This document shows, piece after piece, positions 49,363 to 57,637 of a stretch of DNA of 64,000 nt; positions within the stretch are counted from its first letter, which is position 1; every line of letters starts with the position of its first letter. Under the pieces are notes generated by a model. That model ran no database searches. It was not told where the DNA came from and worked only from the letters and a program-made list of their open reading frames with translations. Source of the DNA: Aldehydirespirator sp965205155 (GTDB lineage: Bacteria > Actinomycetota > Acidimicrobiia > Acidimicrobiales > Aldehydirespiratoraceae); contig OZ242033.1 of assembly GCA_965205155.1 (NCBI GenBank), forward strand, positions 1,922,001 through 1,986,000, given 5' to 3'. A program made the position numbers and the translations under genes.

Positions 49363-50370
49363 TCAGCCGGCCGGCTGGTGACCTGTGCGCATTCCCATCC
49401 CGCGCTCGGTCCGCCATCGACGCCAGCGGGCTCTCAGCTCGGGCCGGCCGATCAGCAACTCCAGCACAACCGCCACAATCAGCACGATCCCGGTGGCCAG
49501 GGTCAGGATGTAGAAGGGCGCCCCGCCCAGGCTCAGGCCGCTGTTGATGAAGCGAAGCGTCAGCGCGCCGACGGCGATGCCGGCCACCGAGCCTCGGCCG
49601 CCCAGCAGGCTGACCCCGCCGATCAGGGCCGCCGTGGCCGCGGGGAGGAGAAGGTTCTCGAACGCGGCCGGTCCCGCGCTGCCGGACTTGATCGACGTGA
49701 GCGCGCCGGTCATGGCGGCCAGGGCTCCCGAGAGGGCGAAGGCCAGCACGAGGGGGCGGACCAGCGGCACGCCGGCTGCGGCCGCCTCCTGCCGCCCGCC
49801 GCCGATGGCGTAGATCTCCCGCCCGAAACGGGTATTGATCAGGAAGAGGGCCGCACCCACGAAGCAGGCCAGCGTGACCAGGCTGAAGGGTGAGAAGATC
49901 CAGAGCTGCCGGCGAACGAAGTGGGCGATCTCCAAGTCGGTCATGACGACGGTGTTCTCCCCCGAGATGATGAAGGCCAGGCCGCGCAGGCCGATCAGGG
50001 TTCCCAGGGTGAACACCAGAGACTGGATCCTCAGGCGGTAGATCAGGTACCCCTGGAAACTGCCGTAGGCGACGCCGATCAAGGTCGCGAGCAGAACCGT
50101 CGGCACCAGTCCGATCTCCTCGACGACGGACACCGAGATGATCCCGGCGACGGCCGCGGCCGACCCCACCGAGAGATCCAGCTCGCCGGCGATGATCGTC
50201 ACGCCGACCGCCAACGCGGCCAGGCCCAGGAAGGCGAAGCCCTCGAAGATCGTGAAGACGTTGTTGGTGGTGAAGAACCGGTCGTCGCGCCAGGAGAACA
50301 CCAGGAACACCGCGACGAAGAGGCCGAGCCGGGCCCATGCCGTGGGGTCGACGCGCTGGATCGCCCTCAC
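49363..50370 (-). CDS. Sugar-type ABC transporter permease (RbsC family), second copy
   Basis: 335 residues with 8-10 transmembrane helices. IIAGELDLSVGSAAAVAGI and GIAVGALTLRFINSGLSL are typical of the RbsC/BPD_transp_2 family. Its start overlaps the end of the preceding permease gene by 4 bp. The C-terminal tail is arginine-rich and cytosolic. It forms a heterodimer with the first permease. Confidence 0.93.
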   Translation of the reverse strand: MRAIQRVDPTAWARLGLFVAVFLVFSWRDDRFFTTNNVFTIFEGFAFLGLAALAVGVTIIAGELDLSVGSAAAVAGIISVSVVEEIGLVPTVLLATLIGVAYGSFQGYLIYRLRIQSLVFTLGTLIGLRGLAFIISGENTVVMTDLEIAHFVRRQLWIFSPFSLVTLACFVGAALFLINTRFGREIYAIGGGRQEAAAAGVPLVRPLVLAFALSGALAAMTGALTSIKSGSAGPAAFENLLLPAATAALIGGVSLLGGRGSVAGIAVGALTLRFINSGLSLGGAPFYILTLATGIVLIVAVVLELLIGRPELRARWRRWRTERGMGMRTGHQPAG

Positions 50371-51347
50371 GCCGGCTGTCTCCGGTTGCGGAGCACCGTG
50401 AAGGCGCTGACGCTGACCAGGATGGCCAGACCGACGAACAGGATCCGGACCCCGAAGCTGAAGCCGCGCAGGACCATGAGGTTCTGCAGGCCGGCGATGA
50501 ATACCGCCCCGACCGCGGTCCTCATTGCGGAGCCCTCCCCGCCCTGGATGGCGGCCCCGCCCACCAGGATGGCCGCGATGGAGTCGATGTCGGCGCCGTC
50601 GAACTGGTCGAGCCGCCCCTGGCCGAACTGGGCAGCGGTGAAGATCCCGGCCAGGGCGGCACCGAGCGACGAGACCGTGAACACGTAGACGGTGACCCTG
50701 CCGGGCCGCAGCCCCGAGGCGGCCGCGGCCAGCCGGTTGGCGCCGACCAGAGTCAGCTCACGGCCGAACCGGGAGCGGGCCAGGACGGTCGCCGCGATCA
50801 CGGTGATCAGCACGAAGGCCCAGGTCTGGCTGGGGATCCCCAGAGGGCGGGAGGTGCCGATCCAGTCGGCCGCGTCGGTGCCGGTCCGCACCGTCTTGTT
50901 GTCGGTCAGCCAGGCGCCCATCCCGAACAGGACCGCGCCCACGGCCAGCGTCACCACGATCGGGTTCCCGCCCAGAGCCACCGCGCCGCCCTGCACGGCG
51001 CCCACCGCGGCCGCGATCATGAACATGACGAGGACCGCTACCCACACCGGCCATCCCCAACTCATGAAGGCGGCGAAGCCGATGGCGGCCATGGCCGCGG
51101 TCTGGGACACCGACAGCGAGAAGAAGCTGCCCGCCATGGTGATGCCGGTCATGGTCACGGCGATGATCCCTATGAGGGCGGCCGAGCGCACGATGCTCTG
51201 GACGTTGCGGTACGTGACGAACTCCGGTGTGGAGATCCATCCCACGACGGCCAGGCCGAGGACCGCCCCCACCACCGCCAGCGGCACCGTTGCCCGGCGC
51301 CACGACCAGACCGCGCCGGTGTCAGCGCCGGTGTCGGCGCTGGTCAC
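50367..51347 (-). CDS. Sugar-type ABC transporter permease (RbsC family), first copy
   Basis: 326 residues, same family as the next gene. It reads AVTMTGITMAGSFFSLSVSQTA where the sister protein reads a DLSVG motif, and FGRELTLVGANRLAAAASGL in the cytosolic coupling loop. It is flanked by 4-bp overlaps on both sides (ATPase upstream, sister permease downstream), so the three are translated as one unit. Confidence 0.93.
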   Translation of the reverse strand: MTSADTGADTGAVWSWRRATVPLAVVGAVLGLAVVGWISTPEFVTYRNVQSIVRSAALIGIIAVTMTGITMAGSFFSLSVSQTAAMAAIGFAAFMSWGWPVWVAVLVMFMIAAAVGAVQGGAVALGGNPIVVTLAVGAVLFGMGAWLTDNKTVRTGTDAADWIGTSRPLGIPSQTWAFVLITVIAATVLARSRFGRELTLVGANRLAAAASGLRPGRVTVYVFTVSSLGAALAGIFTAAQFGQGRLDQFDGADIDSIAAILVGGAAIQGGEGSAMRTAVGAVFIAGLQNLMVLRGFSFGVRILFVGLAILVSVSAFTVLRNRRQPA

Positions 51348-52849
51348 CAGCCTGCCTCCCGGGGATGGGTTATCTCCCGGGTGAGGAGGCGGGAGCCGGT
51401 GTCGGCCCGGCGCCGGACGCTGACCTGCGTCCCCTTGAAGTAGGCGACCACGGTGTCGGCGAGGCCCAGGATCTCCTGGCTGTCGGACGTGGCGACGACG
51501 ATGGCCGTGCCCTGCTCGGCGATGGTGCGGAGGTGGCGGTAGATCTCCGCCCTGGCTCCCACGTCGACACCCCGGGTGGGCTCATCGATCAGCAGGACGT
51601 CGAGCGGGTGGCCCGTCCACTTGCCGACCGCGATCTTCTGCTGGTTCCCCCCGCTCAGCGCGCCCGCCACCGACCCCAGCCGGAGCCGGTCGATGGTGAA
51701 GGTCTCGGCGATGCGGTCGCTCATCGACCGCTCGGCCCGGGGCCTCAGCCACCCGGCTCTCGTCACGTGGTCGAGGCTCGGGGACGTCAGGTTCTCGACC
51801 ACGCTGCGCTGCAGGAACAGGCCGTCGCGCTTGCGGTCCGACGAGCTGTAGCCGATTCCGTGGCGGATGGCGGCCGACGGCGAAGCCGGCGGAACGGCGG
51901 TTCCCGAGACCGTCACCGTGCCGGAGACTCGGGGCTGGTGGCCGGCCACCGCCCTCAGCACGTCGCTGGCGCCGCTCCCGAGTTGGCCGGCCAGCCCCAC
52001 GATCTCACCGGTGCGCACCTCGAGGCTCACCGGCTCGGTCAGGTTGTCGGTCGTCAGGTCCTGGATGTGCAGGACGACCGGGCCGGGGGCGGTGGCCCGC
52101 CCCGGGAAGAGGCCCTCCAGCGTTCCCCCCAGCATCATGGATATGAGCTCGTCCAGCGTGAGGTCGCCGGTCGCGGTGGGGGCGCTGGACCTGCCGTCCC
52201 GGAACACCGTCACCCGATCGGCCAGGTCGAAGACCTCGTCGAGCCGATGGGTCACGTAGATGATCGATCGGCGCTGCTCCCGCAGGGAGCGGACCACCGT
52301 CTTTACCCTCTGTATCTCCCGGTCAGCGAGCGCCGCGGTCGGCTCGTCGAATATCACCACCCGAGCGTCTCGGGCCAGCAGGCGGGCGACCTCGACCAGC
52401 TGCCGCTCGGCCACCGAGAGGTACTCCACCGGGGCCCGGGGATCCAGTCCCGTGAGGCCGACCTGCTCCAGATATGGCGCCGCGGCCCGGGCCAGGGCCC
52501 GTGGCCGGGTCCTCCATCCCCGTCTCGTGTCGCCCAGGAAGACGTTGTCGGCGACGGAGAGGCTGGGCACGAGGGAGAGTTCCTGCTGGACGACCGCGAT
52601 GCCGGCGTGCTCGGACTGGGTGGACCCTCCGAACTGGACGTCCTTGCCTCCCAGCCGGATCCGGCCCGCGTCGGGCGGATACATGCCCGCCAGGATCTTG
52701 ACCAGGGTGCTCTTGCCCGCGCCGTTCTCGCCGACGAGGGCCATCACCTCGCCGTGCCCGACCTCGAAGTCGGCCTCGTCCAGGGCCTGGATGGAGCCGA
52801 ACGTCTTGGAGAGCGAGTCGACTCGCAGGTATGGCTCGGATGAGGTCAC
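51344..52849 (-). CDS. Sugar-type ABC transporter ATP-binding protein (RbsA family, two ABC domains)
   Basis: 501 residues. The first domain has Walker A GENGAGKSTLVK, signature region LSVAERQLVEVARLL, and Walker B VVIFDEPTAAL. The second has a degenerate Walker A (GLAGQLGSGASDVL), signature LSGGNQQKIAVGK and VLLIDEPTRGVDVG. This asymmetry is usual in the RbsA/MglA class. It should energise import by the two permeases that follow. Confidence 0.95.
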   Translation of the reverse strand: MTSSEPYLRVDSLSKTFGSIQALDEADFEVGHGEVMALVGENGAGKSTLVKILAGMYPPDAGRIRLGGKDVQFGGSTQSEHAGIAVVQQELSLVPSLSVADNVFLGDTRRGWRTRPRALARAAAPYLEQVGLTGLDPRAPVEYLSVAERQLVEVARLLARDARVVIFDEPTAALADREIQRVKTVVRSLREQRRSIIYVTHRLDEVFDLADRVTVFRDGRSSAPTATGDLTLDELISMMLGGTLEGLFPGRATAPGPVVLHIQDLTTDNLTEPVSLEVRTGEIVGLAGQLGSGASDVLRAVAGHQPRVSGTVTVSGTAVPPASPSAAIRHGIGYSSSDRKRDGLFLQRSVVENLTSPSLDHVTRAGWLRPRAERSMSDRIAETFTIDRLRLGSVAGALSGGNQQKIAVGKWTGHPLDVLLIDEPTRGVDVGARAEIYRHLRTIAEQGTAIVVATSDSQEILGLADTVVAYFKGTQVSVRRRADTGSRLLTREITHPREAGW

Positions 52850-52915
52850 GGTGTCATGTGCGGACGGCGGGCAGTCTCCGGAGGGGGAGTGTCGGGGGAG
52901 CGAGGACTCCCGGGC

Positions 52916-53386
52916 TCAGTCCTGCCACGACTTTCCGGCGATCCAAGCCTCCATCCCCTCCTTGCGGGACGACTCGATGAACTCGAGGCGGGCCCCGTAC
53001 ATGTCGTGGGGCGCGGTGTAGGTGGCCAGGATCCGGTCCTCGGGCGTGTACTGGGTGGCCTCATTGCCGATGCCCAGCTCCCTGAGGCGCTCCACCAGAG
53101 CCTCAGGGTCGTCCTCCCACAGGCCGATGTGGTGCAGGCCCTCCTGGGCGCGGCCGTAGATGCCGTCGTTGTCCTGGGACTCGAGGAGCTCCAGGTAGGG
53201 CGGTCCCTGTACCGACCAGGTGATCCGCAGGTCGAGCGCCTCGACGATCTCCCCCTGCTCGAAGCGGTCCACGTGAGCGATCTCGGGATCCTTGAACGTC
53301 AGCCCGAGGACCTCGGAGAAGCGAGCCATGGCCTCTTCGATGTCTTCGACAAGGATGCCCACATGGCACAGGTCGCTGGCTGTCAT
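52916..53386 (-). CDS. VOC (glyoxalase/bleomycin-resistance) family protein
   Basis: 156 residues with two paired beta-alpha-beta-beta-beta motifs: LCHVGILVEDIEEAMARFSEVLGL and, in the second half, LHHIGLWEDDPEALVERL. Histidines H8 and the one in LHHIG plus glutamates such as FIE near the end could be metal ligands. It lies inside the sugar-transporter operon, between binding protein and ATPase, so it may act as a lyase, epimerase or dioxygenase on the imported compound. The substrate is unknown. Confidence 0.85.
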   Translation of the reverse strand: MTASDLCHVGILVEDIEEAMARFSEVLGLTFKDPEIAHVDRFEQGEIVEALDLRITWSVQGPPYLELLESQDNDGIYGRAQEGLHHIGLWEDDPEALVERLRELGIGNEATQYTPEDRILATYTAPHDMYGARLEFIESSRKEGMEAWIAGKSWQD

Positions 53387-53440
53387 CGGCGCGGTCCTCT
53401 CGTGGCTGGTGTGTCAGCCCTCTCAATCCGGCGGACCGGA

Positions 53441-53471
53441 GCAGCGGGCCGGCTTGGACCCGGCCCGCTGC
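53441..53471 (-). terminator. Perfect 12-bp hairpin after the binding-protein gene
   Basis: Arms 53441-53452 and 53460-53471 (GCAGCGGGCCGG and its complement) enclose a 7-nt loop, 41 bp after the binding-protein stop. It probably acts as a partial terminator or mRNA stabiliser so that the binding protein is made in excess over the VOC, ATPase and permease genes. Confidence 0.6.
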
Positions 53472-53511
53472 CCGATCATCGAATCAATCGGCGTTGACCG
53501 TCGTCGGCCGA

Positions 53512-54624
53512 TCAGTAGACGCAGAGATCGGCGACGCTGAACCCCTCGACCGTCACCGACTCGATCTCGTTGGTGTCGGTGTAGGCCGGGCTGCGCACCG
53601 GCGGGTTGGGGATGAAGTTGTTGAAGTTCGCCAGCGAGCCGGTGGTCAGGTACTCGTCCAGCGTGTTGATGCTGAAGACGCCCTCGAGCCGGGCCGCCTG
53701 CAGTCCGGTCGCGAACTCCTTGCCGTTCTCGAGGAACTCGAGGTTGCCGTGGCAGGTGCCCCCGACGACCATGATGTCGGAGCCGGGCGTGTAGCCCTCC
53801 TCCTCGAGGGCGTGGACGACGCCCTCGGCCAGCGCCGAGTTGTGGGCGTAGACGAGATCGATCCCGTCGCCGCGGTGGGCGGCGACCAGCTGCTTGGCCG
53901 CGTCGTAGCCCTCCGCCGGTCCGAAGCCGGCCTCGACCTCGCCCAGGACGCTGATTCCGGCCGCTTCTAGGATCGGCCGGGCCGCATTGGAGCGGTCGAT
54001 CCCTGCCTGGTACCCGGCCACGAATCCGATGATGATGGCGTTGCCGCCGTCGCTGTGGAGTTCCGCGCCGGCTGCCACCATCGCATCACGGGCCTCGACT
54101 GTGAGCTCGGCCGCTACTTCGCCGTTGAGGATGTCGTTGACGCCGGCGTAGCCGACCACGTACTGCTCGGAGCCCGGGAAGGGGAGCTGGTTGGTCTGGA
54201 TCACCGGCACGCCGGTGTCGGCCAGGGCCTGCAACGAGGCCACGCCGGCCTCGTTGTCCGACGGCCACCATGCGTAGGCCACCACACCCTCAGCAGCGCC
54301 GAGCTGCTGCTGGACTTGGGTGTCCTGCTCGGCCTGGTCGAAGTTGTTCTCGATGATGATGATCTCGTAGCCGAGTTCGGCGGCGGCGTCCTCTGCGCCC
54401 CGGCCCCACTCCGCTATGTAGGTGTTGGTGGTGGTCGGAATGAAGGCGACGATGGTGTTGCCCATTTCCGGCTCGGCCTCGGTGGTGGTCGGTGCCGCGG
54501 TTGTGGTCGGTGCCGCAGTGGTGGCCGGAGCGGCCTCCGGCTCGTCGTCGTCACCGCAAGCGGCGGCTACCAGCGCGAACACCGCTAGCACCGCGCCCAA
54601 CACTGGTACGAACCGTCGTCTCAT
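53512..54624 (-). CDS. Sugar-type ABC transporter substrate-binding lipoprotein (periplasmic-binding type 1)
   Basis: 370 residues. An N-terminal signal with positively charged MRRRF and a lipobox VAAAC at about residues 19-23 is followed by a Thr/Ala/Pro-rich linker. The fold is the RbsB/type-1 class: VAFIPTTTNTYIAEWGRGAEDAA, VPVIQTNQLPFPGSEQYVVGY, IDLVYAHNSALAEGVVHALEEEG. It should bind a sugar, polyol or similar ligand outside the membrane. It is the first gene of the transporter operon. Confidence 0.93.
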   Translation of the reverse strand: MRRRFVPVLGAVLAVFALVAAACGDDDEPEAAPATTAAPTTTAAPTTTEAEPEMGNTIVAFIPTTTNTYIAEWGRGAEDAAAELGYEIIIIENNFDQAEQDTQVQQQLGAAEGVVAYAWWPSDNEAGVASLQALADTGVPVIQTNQLPFPGSEQYVVGYAGVNDILNGEVAAELTVEARDAMVAAGAELHSDGGNAIIIGFVAGYQAGIDRSNAARPILEAAGISVLGEVEAGFGPAEGYDAAKQLVAAHRGDGIDLVYAHNSALAEGVVHALEEEGYTPGSDIMVVGGTCHGNLEFLENGKEFATGLQAARLEGVFSINTLDEYLTTGSLANFNNFIPNPPVRSPAYTDTNEIESVTVEGFSVADLCVY

Positions 54625-54723
54625 GGATTAACCCCCTTGATTGGACGCCCAGGAAGAACTTGCACCTCCAGGGACGGACGGCGACGCTACTTCGGCGGAT
54701 TCGAGCCTTACAAACTCAAGAGG

Positions 54724-55614
54724 TCAGGCCTTTGTGCGCTCGGATCGCAGGTGCTCGGCCACAGCCGACATGTCGTGATCGCCGAAGCCGGCCTCGATGG
54801 CCTCCGCGATGACCGTGCGGTTGAGTTCACCCTGCGGCAGGGTCGAGCCGACGCTCTCGGCCAGCGCCAGGGCCAGGTCCAGGTCCTTGCGGGCCAGGAC
54901 CATCCGGAAGGCAACGGGAACCTGGCCAGGTTTCAGGAAGGCCTCCTGGCGGTAGTGCACGAACGGTGCCGCGATGGCGCTGTTGGCGAAGACCTCGTAG
55001 GCGCGGGCCCGCTCGATCCCGGCCGCCTCGGCCAGGACCAGGGCCTCCGAGACCGCCTGGCCGAGCCCGTAGACAATCGAGTTGACCGCCAGCTTGATGG
55101 TGGCGCCCGAGCCCACCGGCCCCATGTGGTAGATCCGCGCGCTCATGGCCCCCAGCACGGGCCGCACCGCTTCGACGTCGGCGGCCTCCCCCCCGGCCAT
55201 GACGGTGAGGGTGCCTGCCTCGGCCAGGGCCACGCTCCCCGACACCGGGGCATCGATGAAGCTGCACCCCGCGCCGGCCACTGCGGTGGCCAACTCTGCG
55301 GCCTGGTCCGGGCTGATCGTGCTCATGTCCACGCAGACGGTTCCGGCTCGAAGCGACTGCGCCATGCCGCCCGAGCCCGTGTAGAGATCCAGCAGCACAT
55401 CGCCGTCGGCCACCATGGTGATCACCACATCGGCGGCGGCGGCCAGGGCCGCCGGCGAGGCGGCCGTCCGGGCCCCGGTGCGGGCCGCCAGCGTCTCCGA
55501 CTTGGACGGGGTGCGGTTCCAGACGACCAGCGGGAACCCCGCAGCCGCGATGTTGGCCGCCATGGGACGTCCCATGCTTCCCAGCCCGACGAAACCGACG
55601 GTGGTGTCGCTCAC
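54724..55614 (-). CDS. 3-hydroxyisobutyrate-dehydrogenase-family (beta-hydroxyacid) oxidoreductase
   Basis: About 296 residues from a GTG at 55614; a longer frame from 55833 adds non-homologous sequence. The Rossmann motif VGFVGLGSMGRPMAANI, the substrate motif FIDAPVSGSVALAEAGTLT, and the catalytic lysine in SGATIKLAVNS are diagnostic. It should oxidise a 3-hydroxy acid, tartronate-semialdehyde-like or sugar acid with NAD(P). It is encoded 38 bp after the E1-beta stop on the same strand and ahead of the sugar transporter. Confidence 0.92.
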   Translation of the reverse strand: MSDTTVGFVGLGSMGRPMAANIAAAGFPLVVWNRTPSKSETLAARTGARTAASPAALAAAADVVITMVADGDVLLDLYTGSGGMAQSLRAGTVCVDMSTISPDQAAELATAVAGAGCSFIDAPVSGSVALAEAGTLTVMAGGEAADVEAVRPVLGAMSARIYHMGPVGSGATIKLAVNSIVYGLGQAVSEALVLAEAAGIERARAYEVFANSAIAAPFVHYRQEAFLKPGQVPVAFRMVLARKDLDLALALAESVGSTLPQGELNRTVIAEAIEAGFGDHDMSAVAEHLRSERTKA

Positions 55615-55652
55615 GGCCGCCCCTCGGATCCTCGCATCCACCGCGATCGGCG

Positions 55653-56630
55653 TCAGTCGAGGGTCCTGGAGACGATGTCGACGATGCGCGACACCGACGG
55701 AATGGCGGCGTCCTCCAGGGAGTCGGCGGAAGGCAGCGGGATGTGATCGGTGGTGATGCGGATCAGCGGCAGGTCCAGGTCGAAGAAGGCCTCCTCCATC
55801 ACGATGGAGGCCACTTCGGCGCCCCACCCGCACAGCCGCGGGTTCTCCTCGACCGTGAACACCCTTCCGGTCTCGCTGCAGGCGGCCAGCAGCGTCCGGG
55901 TGTCCAGCGGCACCAGGCAGCGAAGGTCGACCACCGTGGCCTCCACCCCGCCGCGGGCCAGTTCCTCCGCGGCGGCCAGAGCCCTGGGAACCATGGCTGC
56001 CAGCGCCACGATCGTCAGGTCCGGGCCGGAGCGCACGACCGCGGCCCGGCCCAGCTCGCCCACCAGTTCGCCGTCGGGGACCGGTCCCTTGGTGGGGTAG
56101 AGCCCCTTGTGCTCGAAAAACACGACCGGGTCGGGATCGCGGATGGAAGCGGCCATCAACTCGATGACATCGCGGGGAGTCGACGGGGCCACCACTTTCA
56201 GGCCCGGCACCGACATGGCCCAGTTCTCGACGCTCTGGGAGTGCTGGGCGCCGAACCGCAACCCTCCTCCGTTGGCCGTACGGATCACCAGAGGCAGCTC
56301 GACCTGGCCGTCGGTCATGTATCGGGTCTTGGCGATCTGGTTGGCGACGATGTCCCAGCAGGTGGCCAGGAAGTCCGAGAACATGATCTCGGCCACCGGG
56401 CGCAGGCCGTTCATGGCCGCGCCCATCGCCGCGCCGATGATTGCCTCCTCGGAGATCGGGGTGTCGCGCACCCGCCTCGGTCCGAAGCGCTCCAGGAGTC
56501 CCGAGGTGGTCTTGAACACGCCACCGGCCGCGGCCACGTCCTCGCCGATGAAGTAGACGGTCTCGTCCCGCTCCATCTCCTGCGCGATGGCTCGGGCCAC
56601 CGCCTCGCGGTAGGTGATCAGTTCCGCCAC
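55653..56630 (-). CDS. E1-beta subunit of a 2-oxoacid/acetoin-type dehydrogenase
   Basis: About 325 residues from a GTG at 56630 that overlaps the end of the E1-alpha gene by 13 bp. Motifs are YFIGEDVAAAGGVFKTT, PISEEAIIGAAMGAA, MTDGQVELPLVIR and VVDLRCLVPLDTRT. It supplies half of the ThDP-binding interface of an alpha2-beta2 E1. The complex should decarboxylate a 2-oxo acid or cleave an acetoin-like compound; no E2 or E3 gene is adjacent. Confidence 0.94.
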   Translation of the reverse strand: MAELITYREAVARAIAQEMERDETVYFIGEDVAAAGGVFKTTSGLLERFGPRRVRDTPISEEAIIGAAMGAAMNGLRPVAEIMFSDFLATCWDIVANQIAKTRYMTDGQVELPLVIRTANGGGLRFGAQHSQSVENWAMSVPGLKVVAPSTPRDVIELMAASIRDPDPVVFFEHKGLYPTKGPVPDGELVGELGRAAVVRSGPDLTIVALAAMVPRALAAAEELARGGVEATVVDLRCLVPLDTRTLLAACSETGRVFTVEENPRLCGWGAEVASIVMEEAFFDLDLPLIRITTDHIPLPSADSLEDAAIPSVSRIVDIVSRTLD

Positions 56631-57637
56631 GCCGATCCTCCGTCCGCCCACAGGTTCGTGTCGATGACCGACACCGGGGGTTCCGGCGCGGCCCTGGCCT
56701 CCTCGACGGCCTCGTTCATGACCCTGCCCGCGGCCGCCTCGACGGCATCGAGCTGCTGGGCAGAGGCGCCCGAGTCGAGCAGGCGCTGCCGGTAGGCGGG
56801 GACCGGGTCGCGGGCCTTCCACTCCGCTACCTCGTCGTCGGGCCGGTAGTCGCCCGGATCGGCCCGGGAGTGGCCGCCGTGGCGGTAGGTGGCGGCCTCG
56901 ATGAGGCTGGGTCCACCCCCGGACCGGGCAAGTTCGATGGCGGATCGGGCCGTATCGAACATCAGGTCGGCGTCATTGCCGTCCACCAGGACCGGATCGA
57001 GTCCGTAGGCCGCGGCCCGGTCCGCGGCCGGGTTCCTCACTGCGGTCACCGACCGGATGGGCGTGTACTCCATGTACTGGTTGTTCTCGCACACGAACAC
57101 CACCGGCACGGACCAGACCACCGCCATGTTCAAGGCCTCGTGGAAGGCCCCGATGTTGGTGGCGCCGTCCCCGAAGAAGCAGACCGCGACCTGGCCGGAT
57201 CCACGCTCCACGGCCGCCCAGGCCGCCCCGACCGCGATCGGCAGGTGGGCGCCGACGATGGCGTAGGAGCCCATCGCCCCCGAGGAGGCGTCGGTGAGGT
57301 GCATCGAGCCTCCCTTGCCCCCGCAGACTCCCGACCCCCTCCCGAACAGCTCGGCCATCAGCCGGCTCGGCGACGCTCCCCTCAGCAGCGTGTGGATGTG
57401 GCCCCTGTAGGTGCAGAATGTCAGGTCGCCGGGTTGCATGGCCGCCGCGAAGGCGGCCGCGATGGCCTCCTGCCCCACAGCCAGGTGCGAGGTCCCCTTC
57501 ACCAGCCCCTCGAGGAACATCCGGTGGGCCAGCTCCTCGAACAGCCTGGCCTCCAGCATCATCCGGTACAGATCGATGCGCTGGTCGAGGCCCACTGCCT
57601 GGCTGCCCTGGAGCGCGCGGTCAGTACTCGTTGGCAA
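56618..57637 (-). CDS. E1-alpha subunit of a 2-oxoacid/acetoin-type dehydrogenase
   Basis: 339 residues. The ThDP motif is GDGATNIGAFHEALNMA ending VCENNQYMEYT, and RGHIHTLLRGASPSRLMAEL and CGGKGGSMHL are typical of acetoin-dehydrogenase-like E1-alpha. It is the partner of the overlapping E1-beta gene and is itself overlapped by 17 bp by the M24-fold gene upstream. It is related to, but clearly different from, the alpha half of the fused enzyme at 27195-29312. Confidence 0.94.
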   Translation of the reverse strand: MPTSTDRALQGSQAVGLDQRIDLYRMMLEARLFEELAHRMFLEGLVKGTSHLAVGQEAIAAAFAAAMQPGDLTFCTYRGHIHTLLRGASPSRLMAELFGRGSGVCGGKGGSMHLTDASSGAMGSYAIVGAHLPIAVGAAWAAVERGSGQVAVCFFGDGATNIGAFHEALNMAVVWSVPVVFVCENNQYMEYTPIRSVTAVRNPAADRAAAYGLDPVLVDGNDADLMFDTARSAIELARSGGGPSLIEAATYRHGGHSRADPGDYRPDDEVAEWKARDPVPAYRQRLLDSGASAQQLDAVEAAAGRVMNEAVEEARAAPEPPVSVIDTNLWADGGSAWRN

